Shown here piece after piece: positions 6,718 through 15,469 of a DNA stretch of 21,869 nucleotides. A program made the translations under genes and the position numbers. How positions within the stretch are numbered: position 1 is the stretch's first letter; every line of letters starts with the position of its first letter. The stretch is from assembly GCA_030849805.1 (NCBI GenBank), contig JASANZ010001884.1:1-21869 (forward strand), read 5' to 3'. Below the pieces are notes generated by a model, which ran no database searches, was not told the DNA's origin, and worked only from the letters and a program-made list of their open reading frames with translations. Origin of the DNA: Sergeia podlipaevii (Eukaryota > Euglenozoa > Kinetoplastea > Trypanosomatida > Trypanosomatidae).

Positions 6718-9558
6718 ATGCCACTGAAGTCAATTGTGCGATGCATTCTGCGCACGGAAACTGTCGATGACTACAAGTCCGTTTTAGCGAAACCAATTGG
6801 GACCTTTTCACTCCAGCAAGAGCTTGCCCGTCATTATGAAACTCTCTCTCTGCATCAGGACATTGCAGTATCAAGCACCTACCCGCACATGACTGTGGTG
6901 GATATTTCTCCAGCCACTAAAGCCTGCCTCACTGAGAGCGCAACGTTTATTGTTTTGCCTCCCGTGACCAGTGACGAGGCAGACGATGGCGCAGCCAACA
7001 CATCTTGTGAGATAACTAGGGTTCCAGTGGGCCATGTGCATATATGCATCAGCTGGTCCATGCATCGCGACAAGTGCGCCTTAACACAGGCACTCTTGGA
7101 CGAGTTGCTCATTGACGACGGTACATTTCTTCGGTTAGGATCGCGCGGACTCTCGACGGTAGTAGCAGCGACAGTAGGAACAGATGATGTGGCTTGCTAT
7201 CATGACCCCAGTGATGGCGCTCAGGCCCCGTCGCTGAGGTTGTACGCCAGCCCAGACGTGTACCGTAATCTCCGTGCTGCGTACTTCAACAGCATTACAT
7301 CCCTCTGTGCAGCAAAGCATCAGTACAACAATGGAGAGTTTACCGTCCCCCTTGATGAATTTGCCATCGTGGAAACCTCAAGCGGTGATCCCGCCATGTG
7401 CAACACAGAAAATGCTTCTTTATGTCTCACGCGCGTGTGTGTGTGCCCGGCTGTCGATGACTTTGTGCTGACCAATCTGTACGGAGATGCCTACGCTGAC
7501 TCTCTTTCATTCGTTTTAGCGGCGTGCCGGGGGCAACTGCATGGCAGGGTGGTAGCTGTGGGTGACGTCATTGCACTTTCTGTACCACACGGGGCGGGCT
7601 CCAGCGGTGAGGCCATGTCCCTCGATGGCCCTGATGTGCTAGAGGCGATGCTGTCCTCAACTGTGCATAAAGCGGAGCGCTGGGACTGCGTTTGGACGGC
7701 TGAAAAGGGCTCCTCTGCACGACTGTTCGCTCTTCGTGTATGTGAAGTGACTAGTCCTTCTGGCGCTGACTTTGGACGGGTTTCTCTGGATGGCGCTGAC
7801 ACTGAACTCGTTCTCGTGTCGCAGTCGCGTGCGCATTTTGCGGACTACACGCCCCTTTATCCCCCCTCACCAGTTCTCTACCCTGACGACCTCGCTGTGA
7901 CCAAAGCGTTGCGACTGGCATTGCAGGGCACGTTGTCAACCGGTGGCTGTGGCGGTGGTGCATTGTCTGCCTCTCAGAACCGTGCGGTCGATGTGCTGGT
8001 GGTTCACGGCATTCCGGAGAACGCGCCTTCTGCGTTCACTGAGTCTGCTCTTCGTGCGTTTGGTATTCCCACCATCTGTGCCTCAATGGGAGCACTGGAC
8101 GCGGATGAGATGCACACACTGCTTTCCGGTGTGCTTGAGAGCACGTGCTCTGTTGCACTCGTTCTCAGGGGAGCGGAGGCTTTTGCAACTGAGTGCCCTC
8201 ATCTTTTTACTATGCTCGAAGCACAGATTGGACATGGTCCGATGCGGATCATTGTGCTTGTGTGTGAGTCTATTGAGGCGGTCTCCCCATCCATTGCAGC
8301 CCGCGCCACTAACTCTTTTGGAGTAATAGAATGTGCTAATCCGAATGAAGAGGACCGTAAGTGCTACGTACAGCAGCAGCTTGAGCGATTAACCGCGGCG
8401 CTGCCAGTGCAGCAGAGTCTTCTTCTCTCTCTCAGTGCCCTGGCATCATGGACCGTTGGGCTGACGTACGCTGACTTGCAAGCCTATTTGTGTGATTGTG
8501 CCGCAGTTGCGTTTAGGTGCATTGACAACAGTGAGTCTGGCGTGCGTGGGGTGATAGATGAGGCTATGTGCGAAGAGCAGCTTCAAGTGTACATGAAAGC
8601 ACACGGTCTTAATCTCGTTTCGACGAAGCTTCAGCCCGTACGGTGGAGTGACGTTGGCGGTCTTGAGGACGCCAAACGCGAGCTCAAGGAGACTATCCAG
8701 CTCCCACTGCTACACCCAGAACTGTTCGCTAGCGGTGGTGCCCGGCGGCGTCGTGGTATTCTGTTTTATGGGCCGCCTGGCTGCGGAAAGACGCTTCTAG
8801 CCAAAGCCGTGGCGACGGAGATGAATATGAACTTCATGTCTGTGAAGGGGCCTGAGCTCATTAACCAGTATGTTGGAGAAAGTGAAAGAAACATTCGCAT
8901 TTTGTTTCAGCGCGCGCGCGATAACGCTCCTTGCATTGTCTTTTTTGATGAGCTGGATGCACTGGCTCCGGCGCGTGGTTCGAAGGGCGACGCAGGAGGA
9001 GCCATGGACCGCATTGTCTCCCAGTTACTAGTAGAGGTGGATGGCGTTGGCCAGACTAGATCTGACGGAACAGCTAGTGGGGATGTGTTTATCATTGGCG
9101 CTACCAACCGGCCTGACTTGTTGGACCCGTCGCTAATGCGGCCTGGCCGCTTTGATCGATTGTGCTACCTGGGAATACCGTCCACGCGCGCAGAGCAGTT
9201 ATACGCTCTCAGGGCCCTTACACGGAAGTTTGAGCTTGCTGACGACGTTGACCTTCAGGCCCTCCTTCATCCGCTCGACTATACGTACACTGGCGCTGAT
9301 TTCTTTGCGCTCTGCTCTGATGCCATGATGTTTTCTATTGATGATGCGCTGGCTACTGTGCAGGCTGACATTGCCGCGACGAGATCTGGTGGATGTGCCA
9401 CTGGGCAAATCAACGTTACAGAGGAGGAGGATGAGAAGTGCAGTATTCGGGTTTGCATGCGCCACTTTGTAAAGGCACGTGATCAACTGAAGCCTTCTGT
9501 GTCCAGAGAAGATCTGCAGCGCTATGAGGCCCTGCGCACAAAGTTTTCTATGACATGA
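6718..9558 (+). CDS. PEX6: Peroxin-6-type AAA ATPase (glycosome/peroxisome biogenesis)
   Basis: This is a 946-aa protein. The C-terminal AAA domain (D2) is complete: Walker A GPPGCGKT at 685-692, Walker B IVFFDE at 740-745, and the second region of homology [20 protein letters not shown] at about 795-814 with two arginines (R808, R811). The entry [20 protein letters not shown], about 640-660, is typical of type II AAA proteins. The first AAA-like region (about residues 400-600) lacks a Walker A and a Walker B, and the N-terminal 400 residues are divergent. This one-dead, one-live arrangement is characteristic of PEX6. In the family, PEX6 works with PEX1 to extract the ubiquitinated import receptor PEX5 from the membrane; in trypanosomatids the organelle is the glycosome. 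The start is the first ATG downstream of 6618. VCP and NSF are less likely because of the degenerate D1. Confidence 0.9.
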   Translation: MPLKSIVRCILRTETVDDYKSVLAKPIGTFSLQQELARHYETLSLHQDIAVSSTYPHMTVVDISPATKACLTESATFIVLPPVTSDEADDGAANTSCEITRVPVGHVHICISWSMHRDKCALTQALLDELLIDDGTFLRLGSRGLSTVVAATVGTDDVACYHDPSDGAQAPSLRLYASPDVYRNLRAAYFNSITSLCAAKHQYNNGEFTVPLDEFAIVETSSGDPAMCNTENASLCLTRVCVCPAVDDFVLTNLYGDAYADSLSFVLAACRGQLHGRVVAVGDVIALSVPHGAGSSGEAMSLDGPDVLEAMLSSTVHKAERWDCVWTAEKGSSARLFALRVCEVTSPSGADFGRVSLDGADTELVLVSQSRAHFADYTPLYPPSPVLYPDDLAVTKALRLALQGTLSTGGCGGGALSASQNRAVDVLVVHGIPENAPSAFTESALRAFGIPTICASMGALDADEMHTLLSGVLESTCSVALVLRGAEAFATECPHLFTMLEAQIGHGPMRIIVLVCESIEAVSPSIAARATNSFGVIECANPNEEDRKCYVQQQLERLTAALPVQQSLLLSLSALASWTVGLTYADLQAYLCDCAAVAFRCIDNSESGVRGVIDEAMCEEQLQVYMKAHGLNLVSTKLQPVRWSDVGGLEDAKRELKETIQLPLLHPELFASGGARRRRGILFYGPPGCGKTLLAKAVATEMNMNFMSVKGPELINQYVGESERNIRILFQRARDNAPCIVFFDELDALAPARGSKGDAGGAMDRIVSQLLVEVDGVGQTRSDGTASGDVFIIGATNRPDLLDPSLMRPGRFDRLCYLGIPSTRAEQLYALRALTRKFELADDVDLQALLHPLDYTYTGADFFALCSDAMMFSIDDALATVQADIAATRSGGCATGQINVTEEEDEKCSIRVCMRHFVKARDQLKPSVSREDLQRYEALRTKFSMT

Positions 9559-10020
9559 GCTTTTAGCGCCAAGGAGGTAGGGCAAACATAAATATGATGA
9601 ACGTGCGGTGTATTCACTCGTCACAGAGAAGAAAATAGAAGGAAGTGTGACAGCATATATAACTTCTTCAATTTCTGTTCGGCAACACAGTTCGTAATGA
9701 GCAAACATCACAAGTACATAATTTAAATGGAGCGTAACCAACACAAACACACACACACAACTATTAATAGCAACAACAAAGAGAAAAGTATGCATTTTGC
9801 AATGGACCATCTGGATCTCCTAGTCGAGCAAAGAGAAAGGTGGGAAGGGGGAAGCACTATAGCGCTGCACTAATTGCTACCGCATCGCTTACATTGAAAC
9901 GTTGTCCCCTTCGTATTGTCATTGCTACTCATTTTTATCACGTTCTCTCATCGTCTTAGTCTGCATAGCTTCTGTGTGCCAAGATACCCTATATTTTATC
10001 CACATTTTTTCTAAAAGGAC
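9559..10020 (+). other. Spacer, no gene seen
   Basis: This is the 3' UTR and spacer after PEX6. It holds a short CA run near 9741-9759 and scattered purine-rich stretches. Its reverse strand is open for a long ORF that enters the PEX6 3' end, but that ORF runs against the uniform gene direction and looks spurious. Confidence 0.6.
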
Positions 10021-10041
10021 TCTCTTTTTTTTTTTTTTTAG
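10021..10041 (+). promoter_or_regulatory. Trans-splice acceptor of the DEAD-box gene
   Basis: A T tract ends directly in TAG (AG at 10040-10041), leaving a 30-base ATG-free leader before the start at 10072. Confidence 0.75.
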
Positions 10042-10071
10042 ATAAACGTGTGATTTTACTGCGCACTTCTG

Positions 10072-12081
10072 ATGTCTCTTGACGCACTTGTGACGAAGCG
10101 TGTGCGACGCACATGGGAGCCAGAGGAAAAGGCTTGGCATGACGAGGCGCTGCAGATGCCTTGGGAGGACATCACCCCGTCGCTTCACAAGGCCACCGTC
10201 TTTTCACTGAAGAACGTGTTCTTTTTCTCCCATGCAACACCGGTGCAGGCCGCTACTGTTGCCAAGATTGGCAGTCCTCGTCAGAGCGCTATTGTGGAGG
10301 CACCAACAGGAAGTGGAAAGACACTTGCGTTCTTGATTCCACTGATGGAGCGCACCATCCGTGCATGTGAGGCGTTTGTGCTAAGTCATAGCCGACCTCC
10401 ACTGACGCGTGATATTATTGGCGTCATAATCTCTCCCTCCCGCATCCTTGCTGAACAGACTTTTGTGGTTGCACGTAACTTGGCAGCACGGTACCCCTAC
10501 AATGTGCAGTTTGCCCTATGTGATGGCGTCCTGGAAAAGCCTGCGGCGGTGGTGAAGAGACTCACACACGGGGCTCGTGGCGCTGGCACGTTTATTGTGA
10601 GCACACCAAAAGACTTCGACGAGTTTTTGTTGCTGTTAAAGGAAGCCAACGCACAAGCTGGTAGCGTCAGCACACATATTAGTGAGCTCCTTGCCGAGCA
10701 GGACGAGGAGACTAGACGGCGGTACTTGGCGAAGCAGCGCCGCCTAGCACGCGAGGCGAATCCAAAGTCCTGTTCAGTTGGCGTTACGGACTCTCAAAGT
10801 GAAAGTCGCTCGGACTTTTTTTCCAGTGACGAGCGGCCCTTTACGGTTGTTGTTGATGAGGCGGATTTGGTATTCAATTCTCCTGAGATGAAGCTAGCTG
10901 TGTCTGGCTTCATTGACTCCAAGCTATCCAAGACCCAGAAACCGCCGACCGCTGCGAAGGGAAAGAAAAGATCGCGCAGTGCAGCCACCTCCACTGAAGT
11001 GAAAAACAGCGGCAGTGAGAGCCTAAAGATGGATTTTTTCTTCGTAGGCGCAACTGTAGCGACGTCTGACTTCGTCGCGAAGTACGCGAAGGAGGTGTGT
11101 TCACACGCTGGCACTCAGCTTAACGTGATTACCTCTCGCTCCACAGAGGACTTTATCACGCAGCTGCAGAACCGGTATGTTGCGTGTGATGCGCACAACT
11201 TCCTTCCAGTGTTAACACAGATGATGAACGTTCACGCTTCCAAGAAGCACTTCGTCTTCTTCAATAACTACCGCGCGCTCCAGTTTGTGCGGAAGCTCTT
11301 TGGCCACCTTTGCCAAGGAGAACGCCCTTTATTATTTATCAAAAACATTTACGTCATGTACGAGGGCATGCCGGAGAATGCACGCATGGAGCAGTATAAT
11401 AAATTTCTTACCCACCGCACATCGACCGCAGAAACTGCACGCAAACCCAAGAAGGCACTCTCTGAGGCAGAGAAAAAGAACACAGTATTCACGGGAGGAT
11501 GGAAGCGTGATGGCAAGGTATCCATGGGGTCGGGGGCTATTTTACTTTGCACAGACATTGCTGCCTTTGGCTTGGATGTTCGTGATGTTGACTACGTTTA
11601 CCACTTTGAACCCCCGTCAACGGTGCAGTCGTATATTCATCGTGTAGGAAGGGTAGGTAGAATGGGTATGAAGGGCAACAGCATTCTCCTCCTTCCATGC
11701 ATGGCGGATACGGAGACCATGGTAGCGGTGCGGGAGCGCAAGACAACAAGTAGTCGATTCAATACTGTCACAAATACAAAGAATACCACTGGTGAGCTTC
11801 AGTCGCAGCGCATTTCCGTCGACAGTCTCAGCGAGGAGCGGCGCGCTTACGTTGAGGAGCTGGCAAAGTGCAGCGCTCTTGAGGAGTACACGATCCCCCC
11901 GTTTGCGCCTATTACACCAATGCTGCGCAACGTGATTGCAGAGGACAAGCAGCTTGTCAAGTTGGCCAAGGCGGCAGCTATCTCAATGTGCGTGGGCAAT
12001 GCTGGCGACTCGAATGGAGTTACAGATGGTGAGCCTTGGTTCACGCCTAAACTAGCACTTCAGTGCCTTCTTCTCGATTAA
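10072..12081 (+). CDS. DEAD-box ATP-dependent RNA helicase, divergent
   Basis: This is a 669-aa protein starting at the first ATG after the acceptor. Helicase motifs appear in order: Q-motif-like ATPVQAATV, motif I APTGSGKT (77-84), motif Ia-like SPSRILAEQ, motif II DEAD (262-265), motif III as GAT (326-328) in place of the usual SAT, motif [14 protein letters not shown], and motif [12 protein letters not shown] (523-532). It is therefore an RNA-dependent ATPase and unwindase by family. A charged insert (about 205-255) lies before DEAD, and a Lys/Ser-rich insert (about 285-320) separates motifs II and III. The TPVQAATV and [13 protein letters not shown] contexts recall SPB4/DDX55 (ribosome biogenesis). 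The GRVGR form of motif VI recalls DDX28-like mitochondrial helicases. I cannot choose between them. No clear targeting peptide is seen. Confidence 0.88.
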   Translation: MSLDALVTKRVRRTWEPEEKAWHDEALQMPWEDITPSLHKATVFSLKNVFFFSHATPVQAATVAKIGSPRQSAIVEAPTGSGKTLAFLIPLMERTIRACEAFVLSHSRPPLTRDIIGVIISPSRILAEQTFVVARNLAARYPYNVQFALCDGVLEKPAAVVKRLTHGARGAGTFIVSTPKDFDEFLLLLKEANAQAGSVSTHISELLAEQDEETRRRYLAKQRRLAREANPKSCSVGVTDSQSESRSDFFSSDERPFTVVVDEADLVFNSPEMKLAVSGFIDSKLSKTQKPPTAAKGKKRSRSAATSTEVKNSGSESLKMDFFFVGATVATSDFVAKYAKEVCSHAGTQLNVITSRSTEDFITQLQNRYVACDAHNFLPVLTQMMNVHASKKHFVFFNNYRALQFVRKLFGHLCQGERPLLFIKNIYVMYEGMPENARMEQYNKFLTHRTSTAETARKPKKALSEAEKKNTVFTGGWKRDGKVSMGSGAILLCTDIAAFGLDVRDVDYVYHFEPPSTVQSYIHRVGRVGRMGMKGNSILLLPCMADTETMVAVRERKTTSSRFNTVTNTKNTTGELQSQRISVDSLSEERRAYVEELAKCSALEEYTIPPFAPITPMLRNVIAEDKQLVKLAKAAAISMCVGNAGDSNGVTDGEPWFTPKLALQCLLLD

Positions 12082-12461
12082 TGTAATACACTATCCATTA
12101 AGTACTAATAGATCGATCTAAAGGAATTTCCTTGTGCTACAGGAAACAATGATGCATTTTTTTTTTTCTAAAAACCGTGTAAGTGGAAAATTCTGTGAGA
12201 TGACATTAAATGGTGTTTTCCTTTTTTTTGCCTTTATGTATATATGCAGCGACATTAAATATGTAGCGTTGAAGAATATGTACACTGGCATTTTCAATGC
12301 TTCTTTATTGACTTTATGGTCTACCCTATTTTTCTCTCTTTTTGTGATTTTTTCTCATTTTTTTCTTTCCGACCTCGTTGCTGTTGCTTCTGACCGTAAT
12401 AGCCACACCTTTTGTAAAAAAAAAGGATAAGGCTGAAAGGTAGGCTATTGCTCGTTGTGTG
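12082..12461 (+). other. Spacer, no convincing gene
   Basis: This is 3' UTR and spacer. Directly after the helicase stop there is a 12-bp palindrome (TAGATCGATCTA, 12109-12120) followed by a short inverted repeat (AAGGAA T TTCCTT, 12121-12133). T tracts occur near 12157, 12222 and 12357. A hydrophobic ORF from ATG 12149 reads straight through these tracts and looks spurious. Confidence 0.6.
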
Positions 12462-12490
12462 TCTATTTTCTCTCCTGCTCTGTACCTGAG
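12462..12490 (+). promoter_or_regulatory. Trans-splice acceptor of the 2OG oxygenase gene
   Basis: A C/T-rich stretch of about 29 bases ends in CCTGAG (AG at 12489-12490). A 23-base leader without ATG precedes the start at 12514. Confidence 0.6.
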
Positions 12491-12513
12491 TGTGGGTGAA
12501 GGTGGTGGAGCCA

Positions 12514-13464
12514 ATGTATGGCTACAACAACATTATAGAGAAGGGGGAGCCATCCAACAAGGATATCATTGATTGCGCACTAAACGACAGCGTTGCCCAT
12601 CCTGCACCAGTCCAACATCAGCTCACACCAAACGCAGATTGCATAGTGGTAGAGAATTTTCTAACAGAGGAGGAGTGCGACAAGATTGTTGCTGCTGCTG
12701 AGACAATAGGATATACATTTTGGCGGCAGCGGAAGCACGATGATACCGATGGCGAGGCTAACTGTGATGCCAACGCGAAGGCCGTTCGTGTGGTGGACAC
12801 AATTGAGGCGTGCTTCCCACAGCTCTCCAAAAAACTGTTTGATCGCATTGCGTCGGTGGTGAAGCTTGTCCCTAAGACCTTCACTCCAGATATGCCCAAC
12901 GCGGATGTATTGTACCAAACAGATATTGAGGGCACGTGGGTGCCTCACGCACTTTCAGAAAACCTCCTCTTTGGAAAGTACGGCCCGGGTGGTCACTTTA
13001 TGCCCCACGTGGACGGCACTACTGTGCAAGACATCAACACTCGCTCCTTCTACACTCTCCTGGTTTACCTCAACAATTGTCCAGCTGGTGGTGAGACCTA
13101 TATCTTTGATGGAGAGCAGGGCAATGTCACGTTTCACGACGCAGAGACTAACAAGTTCCGCGGAGATGCTGCCAATCGAGTGGGTGCCGTACCGCCAAAG
13201 AAAGGCTCAGCCGCTTTCTTTTACTATGATTTACTACATGAGGGTTCTCCTGTCAAGGAAGGTCTCAAGTACATTTGTCGTGCAGACCTGATGTATCGCC
13301 GCACTCCTCCCATCCTCACAGGGGAGAAGGATGCCGTGGCGTTTCAAATGTACGAAGAGGCTCGTCAGCTAGAGAGCAACGGCAATGCAGCGAAGGCCTG
13401 TGAGTTGTTTCAGCGCATACGTAGGGTATCACCAGGTGTTGCCGCACTTTATTCTCTGGACTGA
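12514..13464 (+). CDS. Fe(II)/2-oxoglutarate-dependent oxygenase, prolyl 4-hydroxylase-like
   Basis: This is a 316-aa protein from ATG 12514, the first ATG after the acceptor at 12490. The double-stranded beta-helix core carries the iron triad H165-x-D167 (MPHVDGT) and H242 (LLHEGSP), with K252 placed for the 2-oxoglutarate carboxylate (GLKYICRADLMY). The core is preceded by LLFGKYGPGGHF, and NNCPAGGETYIFD follows the HxD motif. This is the layout of prolyl 4-hydroxylase alpha-subunit-like enzymes. There is no signal peptide, so it probably acts in the cytosol or nucleus and not on collagen-like ER substrates. The last 45 residues (YEEARQLESNGNAAKACELFQRI) look like a TPR-type helical pair. 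The exact substrate cannot be told from sequence. Confidence 0.85.
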   Translation: MYGYNNIIEKGEPSNKDIIDCALNDSVAHPAPVQHQLTPNADCIVVENFLTEEECDKIVAAAETIGYTFWRQRKHDDTDGEANCDANAKAVRVVDTIEACFPQLSKKLFDRIASVVKLVPKTFTPDMPNADVLYQTDIEGTWVPHALSENLLFGKYGPGGHFMPHVDGTTVQDINTRSFYTLLVYLNNCPAGGETYIFDGEQGNVTFHDAETNKFRGDAANRVGAVPPKKGSAAFFYYDLLHEGSPVKEGLKYICRADLMYRRTPPILTGEKDAVAFQMYEEARQLESNGNAAKACELFQRIRRVSPGVAALYSLD

Positions 13465-13705
13465 AGTGAAGCGACACTGGGATTCGACGACCTTCCGCAA
13501 AAAAAAAGGCAAAAATACGCACGTAGGTGTGCATGTGTGTGAGCTCACCGTTACAGAAATGTACCTCAAAAAAAGCAGTTTATATAATTATTATAATTGT
13601 TTTGTCTTTATTCACTACTACTGATGGCAAAAGGCATACACAGGAATGCCATCGAGGTGGCAGCATATCAGCAGGAGCTTCTGAGAGTGTTGCAATGAGA
13701 GAACA

Positions 13706-13730
13706 GTTTTTTTTTTTTTGTCTCCTGTAG
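13706..13730 (+). promoter_or_regulatory. Orphan trans-splice-acceptor-like site
   Basis: A T tract of about 14 bases is followed by GTCTCCTGTAG, with AG at 13729-13730. Its shape matches the acceptors of the real genes here. The first ATG after it (13764) opens only nine codons, and the next real gene has its own acceptor at 14209. Confidence 0.4.
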
Positions 13731-13750
13731 GAATAGCTGACAGCATTTTC

Positions 13751-13774
13751 CTATTCCTCATTAATGAGGAATAG
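13751..13774 (+). repeat. 24-bp perfect palindrome
   Basis: The left half is CTATTCCTCATT and the right half is its exact reverse complement, so the whole is self-complementary with no spacer. The related sequence AGGAATAG also occurs 15-22 bases upstream (about 13730-13737), allowing an alternative hairpin with the left half. Confidence 0.9.
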
Positions 13775-14177
13775 CAAGTGTCTTTGTTGCTGAGAATTTT
13801 TCTTATCCGCTGCATAACTCTAATATATATATGTGTGTGATAGTACGTACTCTAATCATTGCTCGATTATTTTTTGTTGGTGTACTTGTGTTTACAGTAA
13901 TTTGTCTTTATTATGATGAAGTGGAGGGATTCCTCACAAAAGCAGACACATTGACATATATAACGCTCAAGGAAACTACAAATTGAGCAAGGTACACGTC
14001 TCTTTTACATGAAATGACAACACACAAAAAAAAAAAATCGATGTGAAAAAAAATATATATATAGCCTCCTAAAAAATTTCTATTCAGTTTATCTTTGCAC
14101 TTTTTTTGACTTTTCTTTTTTCTGTTTGCGTCCAGCTGTGCGAGTAACCAAAGGTTTATCTTCAGTTGTATAGAATT

Positions 14178-14209
14178 GCTTTTACTTCTTTTTTTTTTCT
14201 CATATTTAG
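14178..14209 (+). promoter_or_regulatory. Trans-splice acceptor of the adenylate kinase gene
   Basis: A T-rich tract ends in CATATTTAG (AG at 14208-14209). A 37-base ATG-free leader leads to the start at 14247. Confidence 0.75.
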
Positions 14210-14246
14210 ATTCTTGAATTGCGTGGGGTTTCGACACATCAACACC

Positions 14247-15023
14247 ATGTCAACTGGCCACATCTCTGATGCGGCACTGAAGTACTTTGAAGAAAAGAAG
14301 GTGAAGGCGCTGCTGGAGGAGGCCATGCACGATCTTCTTATTAAGATGCCAGAGGACCCTCTCTTGTATCTTGAAAAGCGCTTTCAGCAAAAGACCCCAA
14401 TTCGTCTCATCGTGTCCGGACCTCCTGGCTGTGGGAAGGGCACGCAGTGCGCACTTCTCGCGGAGAAGTACTCGCTTAAAAATCTAAGTGTGGGCGATCT
14501 CCTGCGCAGGGAAGCTGCTTCAGGTAGCGAACATGGGAAGCTTATCGCCCCTTACGTGAGCGAGGGCACGCTTGTTCCGGATGATCTTTTCGTGGAGATC
14601 GTGATTGAGTACCTTCGTAATGTTGAGAATCAGAATCTCGGATGGGTCCTGGATGGCTTCCCACGCACTCGTGCCCAGGCTATATACTTGCAGGCCGCTG
14701 GGATTTCTCCACAGGCGTTTCTCTACATTGACGTCCCAGAGGATGTGGCTGCTACACGCTCTCTGAGCAGGCGTGAGAACGCGCTCACAAGTGAACTCTT
14801 TAATGTGGGTTCCTTTCCGCCACCTGATAGCGCCAAGCTGGTGAGGAAGGTAGACGACACGCGCGACGCGGTGGCTACTCGTCTCCAGTACTTTGCTGCG
14901 CGTAAAGATGAGCTTGTTGACTGCTACACTCCATTTTATGTACGCATAAATGGCACGCAAGACAAAGAGGCAGTTTTTAGGGAAATTTGCGAGCAGGTGG
15001 ATGCCCTTGAGCTACCCTTATAA
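14247..15023 (+). CDS. Adenylate kinase with N-terminal RIIa/DPY-30-like segment (flagellar type)
   Basis: This is a 258-aa protein from ATG 14247, the first ATG after the acceptor. The core is an adenylate kinase: P-loop GPPGCGKGT at 58-66, NMP-binding LSVGDLLRRE, DGFPRTRAQA, and the LID-side arginine region RKVDDTRDAVATRLQ. The reaction is 2 ADP to ATP plus AMP. Residues about 8-48 (ALKYFEEKKVKALLEEAMHD, then the PEDP motif) resemble the RIIa/DPY-30 dimerisation and docking helices found on axonemal proteins. Adenylate kinases with N-terminal extensions are known in trypanosome flagella, so an axoneme or paraflagellar-rod location is inferred. The LID stretch is short and has no zinc cysteines. 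The kinase call is firm; the location is inference. Confidence 0.92.
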   Translation: MSTGHISDAALKYFEEKKVKALLEEAMHDLLIKMPEDPLLYLEKRFQQKTPIRLIVSGPPGCGKGTQCALLAEKYSLKNLSVGDLLRREAASGSEHGKLIAPYVSEGTLVPDDLFVEIVIEYLRNVENQNLGWVLDGFPRTRAQAIYLQAAGISPQAFLYIDVPEDVAATRSLSRRENALTSELFNVGSFPPPDSAKLVRKVDDTRDAVATRLQYFAARKDELVDCYTPFYVRINGTQDKEAVFREICEQVDALELPL

Positions 15024-15407
15024 ACTTCGACCACAACAACATTGAGCCATTGCCTATACACCCACACAACAAAATGTAAAGAAAGTAGGAATGAAATGCG
15101 AATTGATGCATAGTATAAGAAGAGAGAATGACTACCGTATACAATTTAAGTTTGTTTCCAGAGAGTTCAATCTAACACTACTGCTGCTGCACTGTGTTGT
15201 GCATTGAGAATGTAAAAGTTTATATCTTTTGCCTTCGCGATTTTTGCGATACTTTGGTTGTTTTTGAATTATTATTATTATTATTTTCTTTTTTCTTCTT
15301 TTTCTTCTCCCTTCTTCTGGGCTTCCTATCAATTGTCATATTTTATAGTAGTATTGTCACTATTAGAAGGACGTGTGCAGTTGTGGATAAACAAGTTCAC
15401 TTGTGTG
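15024..15407 (+). other. Spacer, no gene seen
   Basis: Non-coding, with an ATT trinucleotide run near 15268-15284 and T/C-rich sequence at 15285-15320. The frame of the following gene stays open through this stretch, but only as Phe/Leu/Ser-rich translation of pyrimidine tracts. Confidence 0.6.
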
Positions 15408-15435
15408 TCCCTTTTTTTTTTTTACTGCTGTGCAG
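15408..15435 (+). promoter_or_regulatory. Trans-splice acceptor of the uL15m gene
   Basis: A tract of C and T is followed by ACTGCTGTGCAG (AG at 15434-15435). No ATG occurs before 15470. Confidence 0.75.
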
Positions 15436-15469
15436 GCGCTCCTGTAGGTATTTGCAGTTTAGAAGGAAA

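Larger units (their letters stand above)
13465..14177 (+). other. Spacer with orphan splice acceptor and palindrome
   Basis: No gene is recognised. Main contents: a strong T tract with acceptor-like CTGTAG ending at 13730, a 24-bp perfect palindrome at 13751-13774, an AT run near 13822-13831, and A runs and T runs near 14024-14065. ORFs after the orphan acceptor are only about ten codons long. Confidence 0.55.

Noticed and set aside
9199..9810. 203-codon antisense ORF
   Set aside because: It overlaps the 3' end of PEX6 on the opposite strand, against the uniform gene direction.
12149..12430. Hydrophobic ORF after the helicase
   Set aside because: It is read through three T tracts; a splice-like AG lies within it and no family resemblance is seen.
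12490..12513. GTG start for the oxygenase gene
   Set aside because: The AG of the acceptor ends at 12490, and the first ATG at 12514 gives a normal leader.
14166..14246. N-terminal hydrophobic extension of the adenylate kinase
   Set aside because: It starts at TTG and is mainly the translation of the T tract before the acceptor.
14520..14960. 146-codon antisense ORF inside adenylate kinase
   Set aside because: It is a shadow of the well-supported kinase frame.
15194..15469. 92-codon upstream extension of uL15m
   Set aside because: It starts before the acceptor and encodes Phe/Leu runs from pyrimidine tracts.
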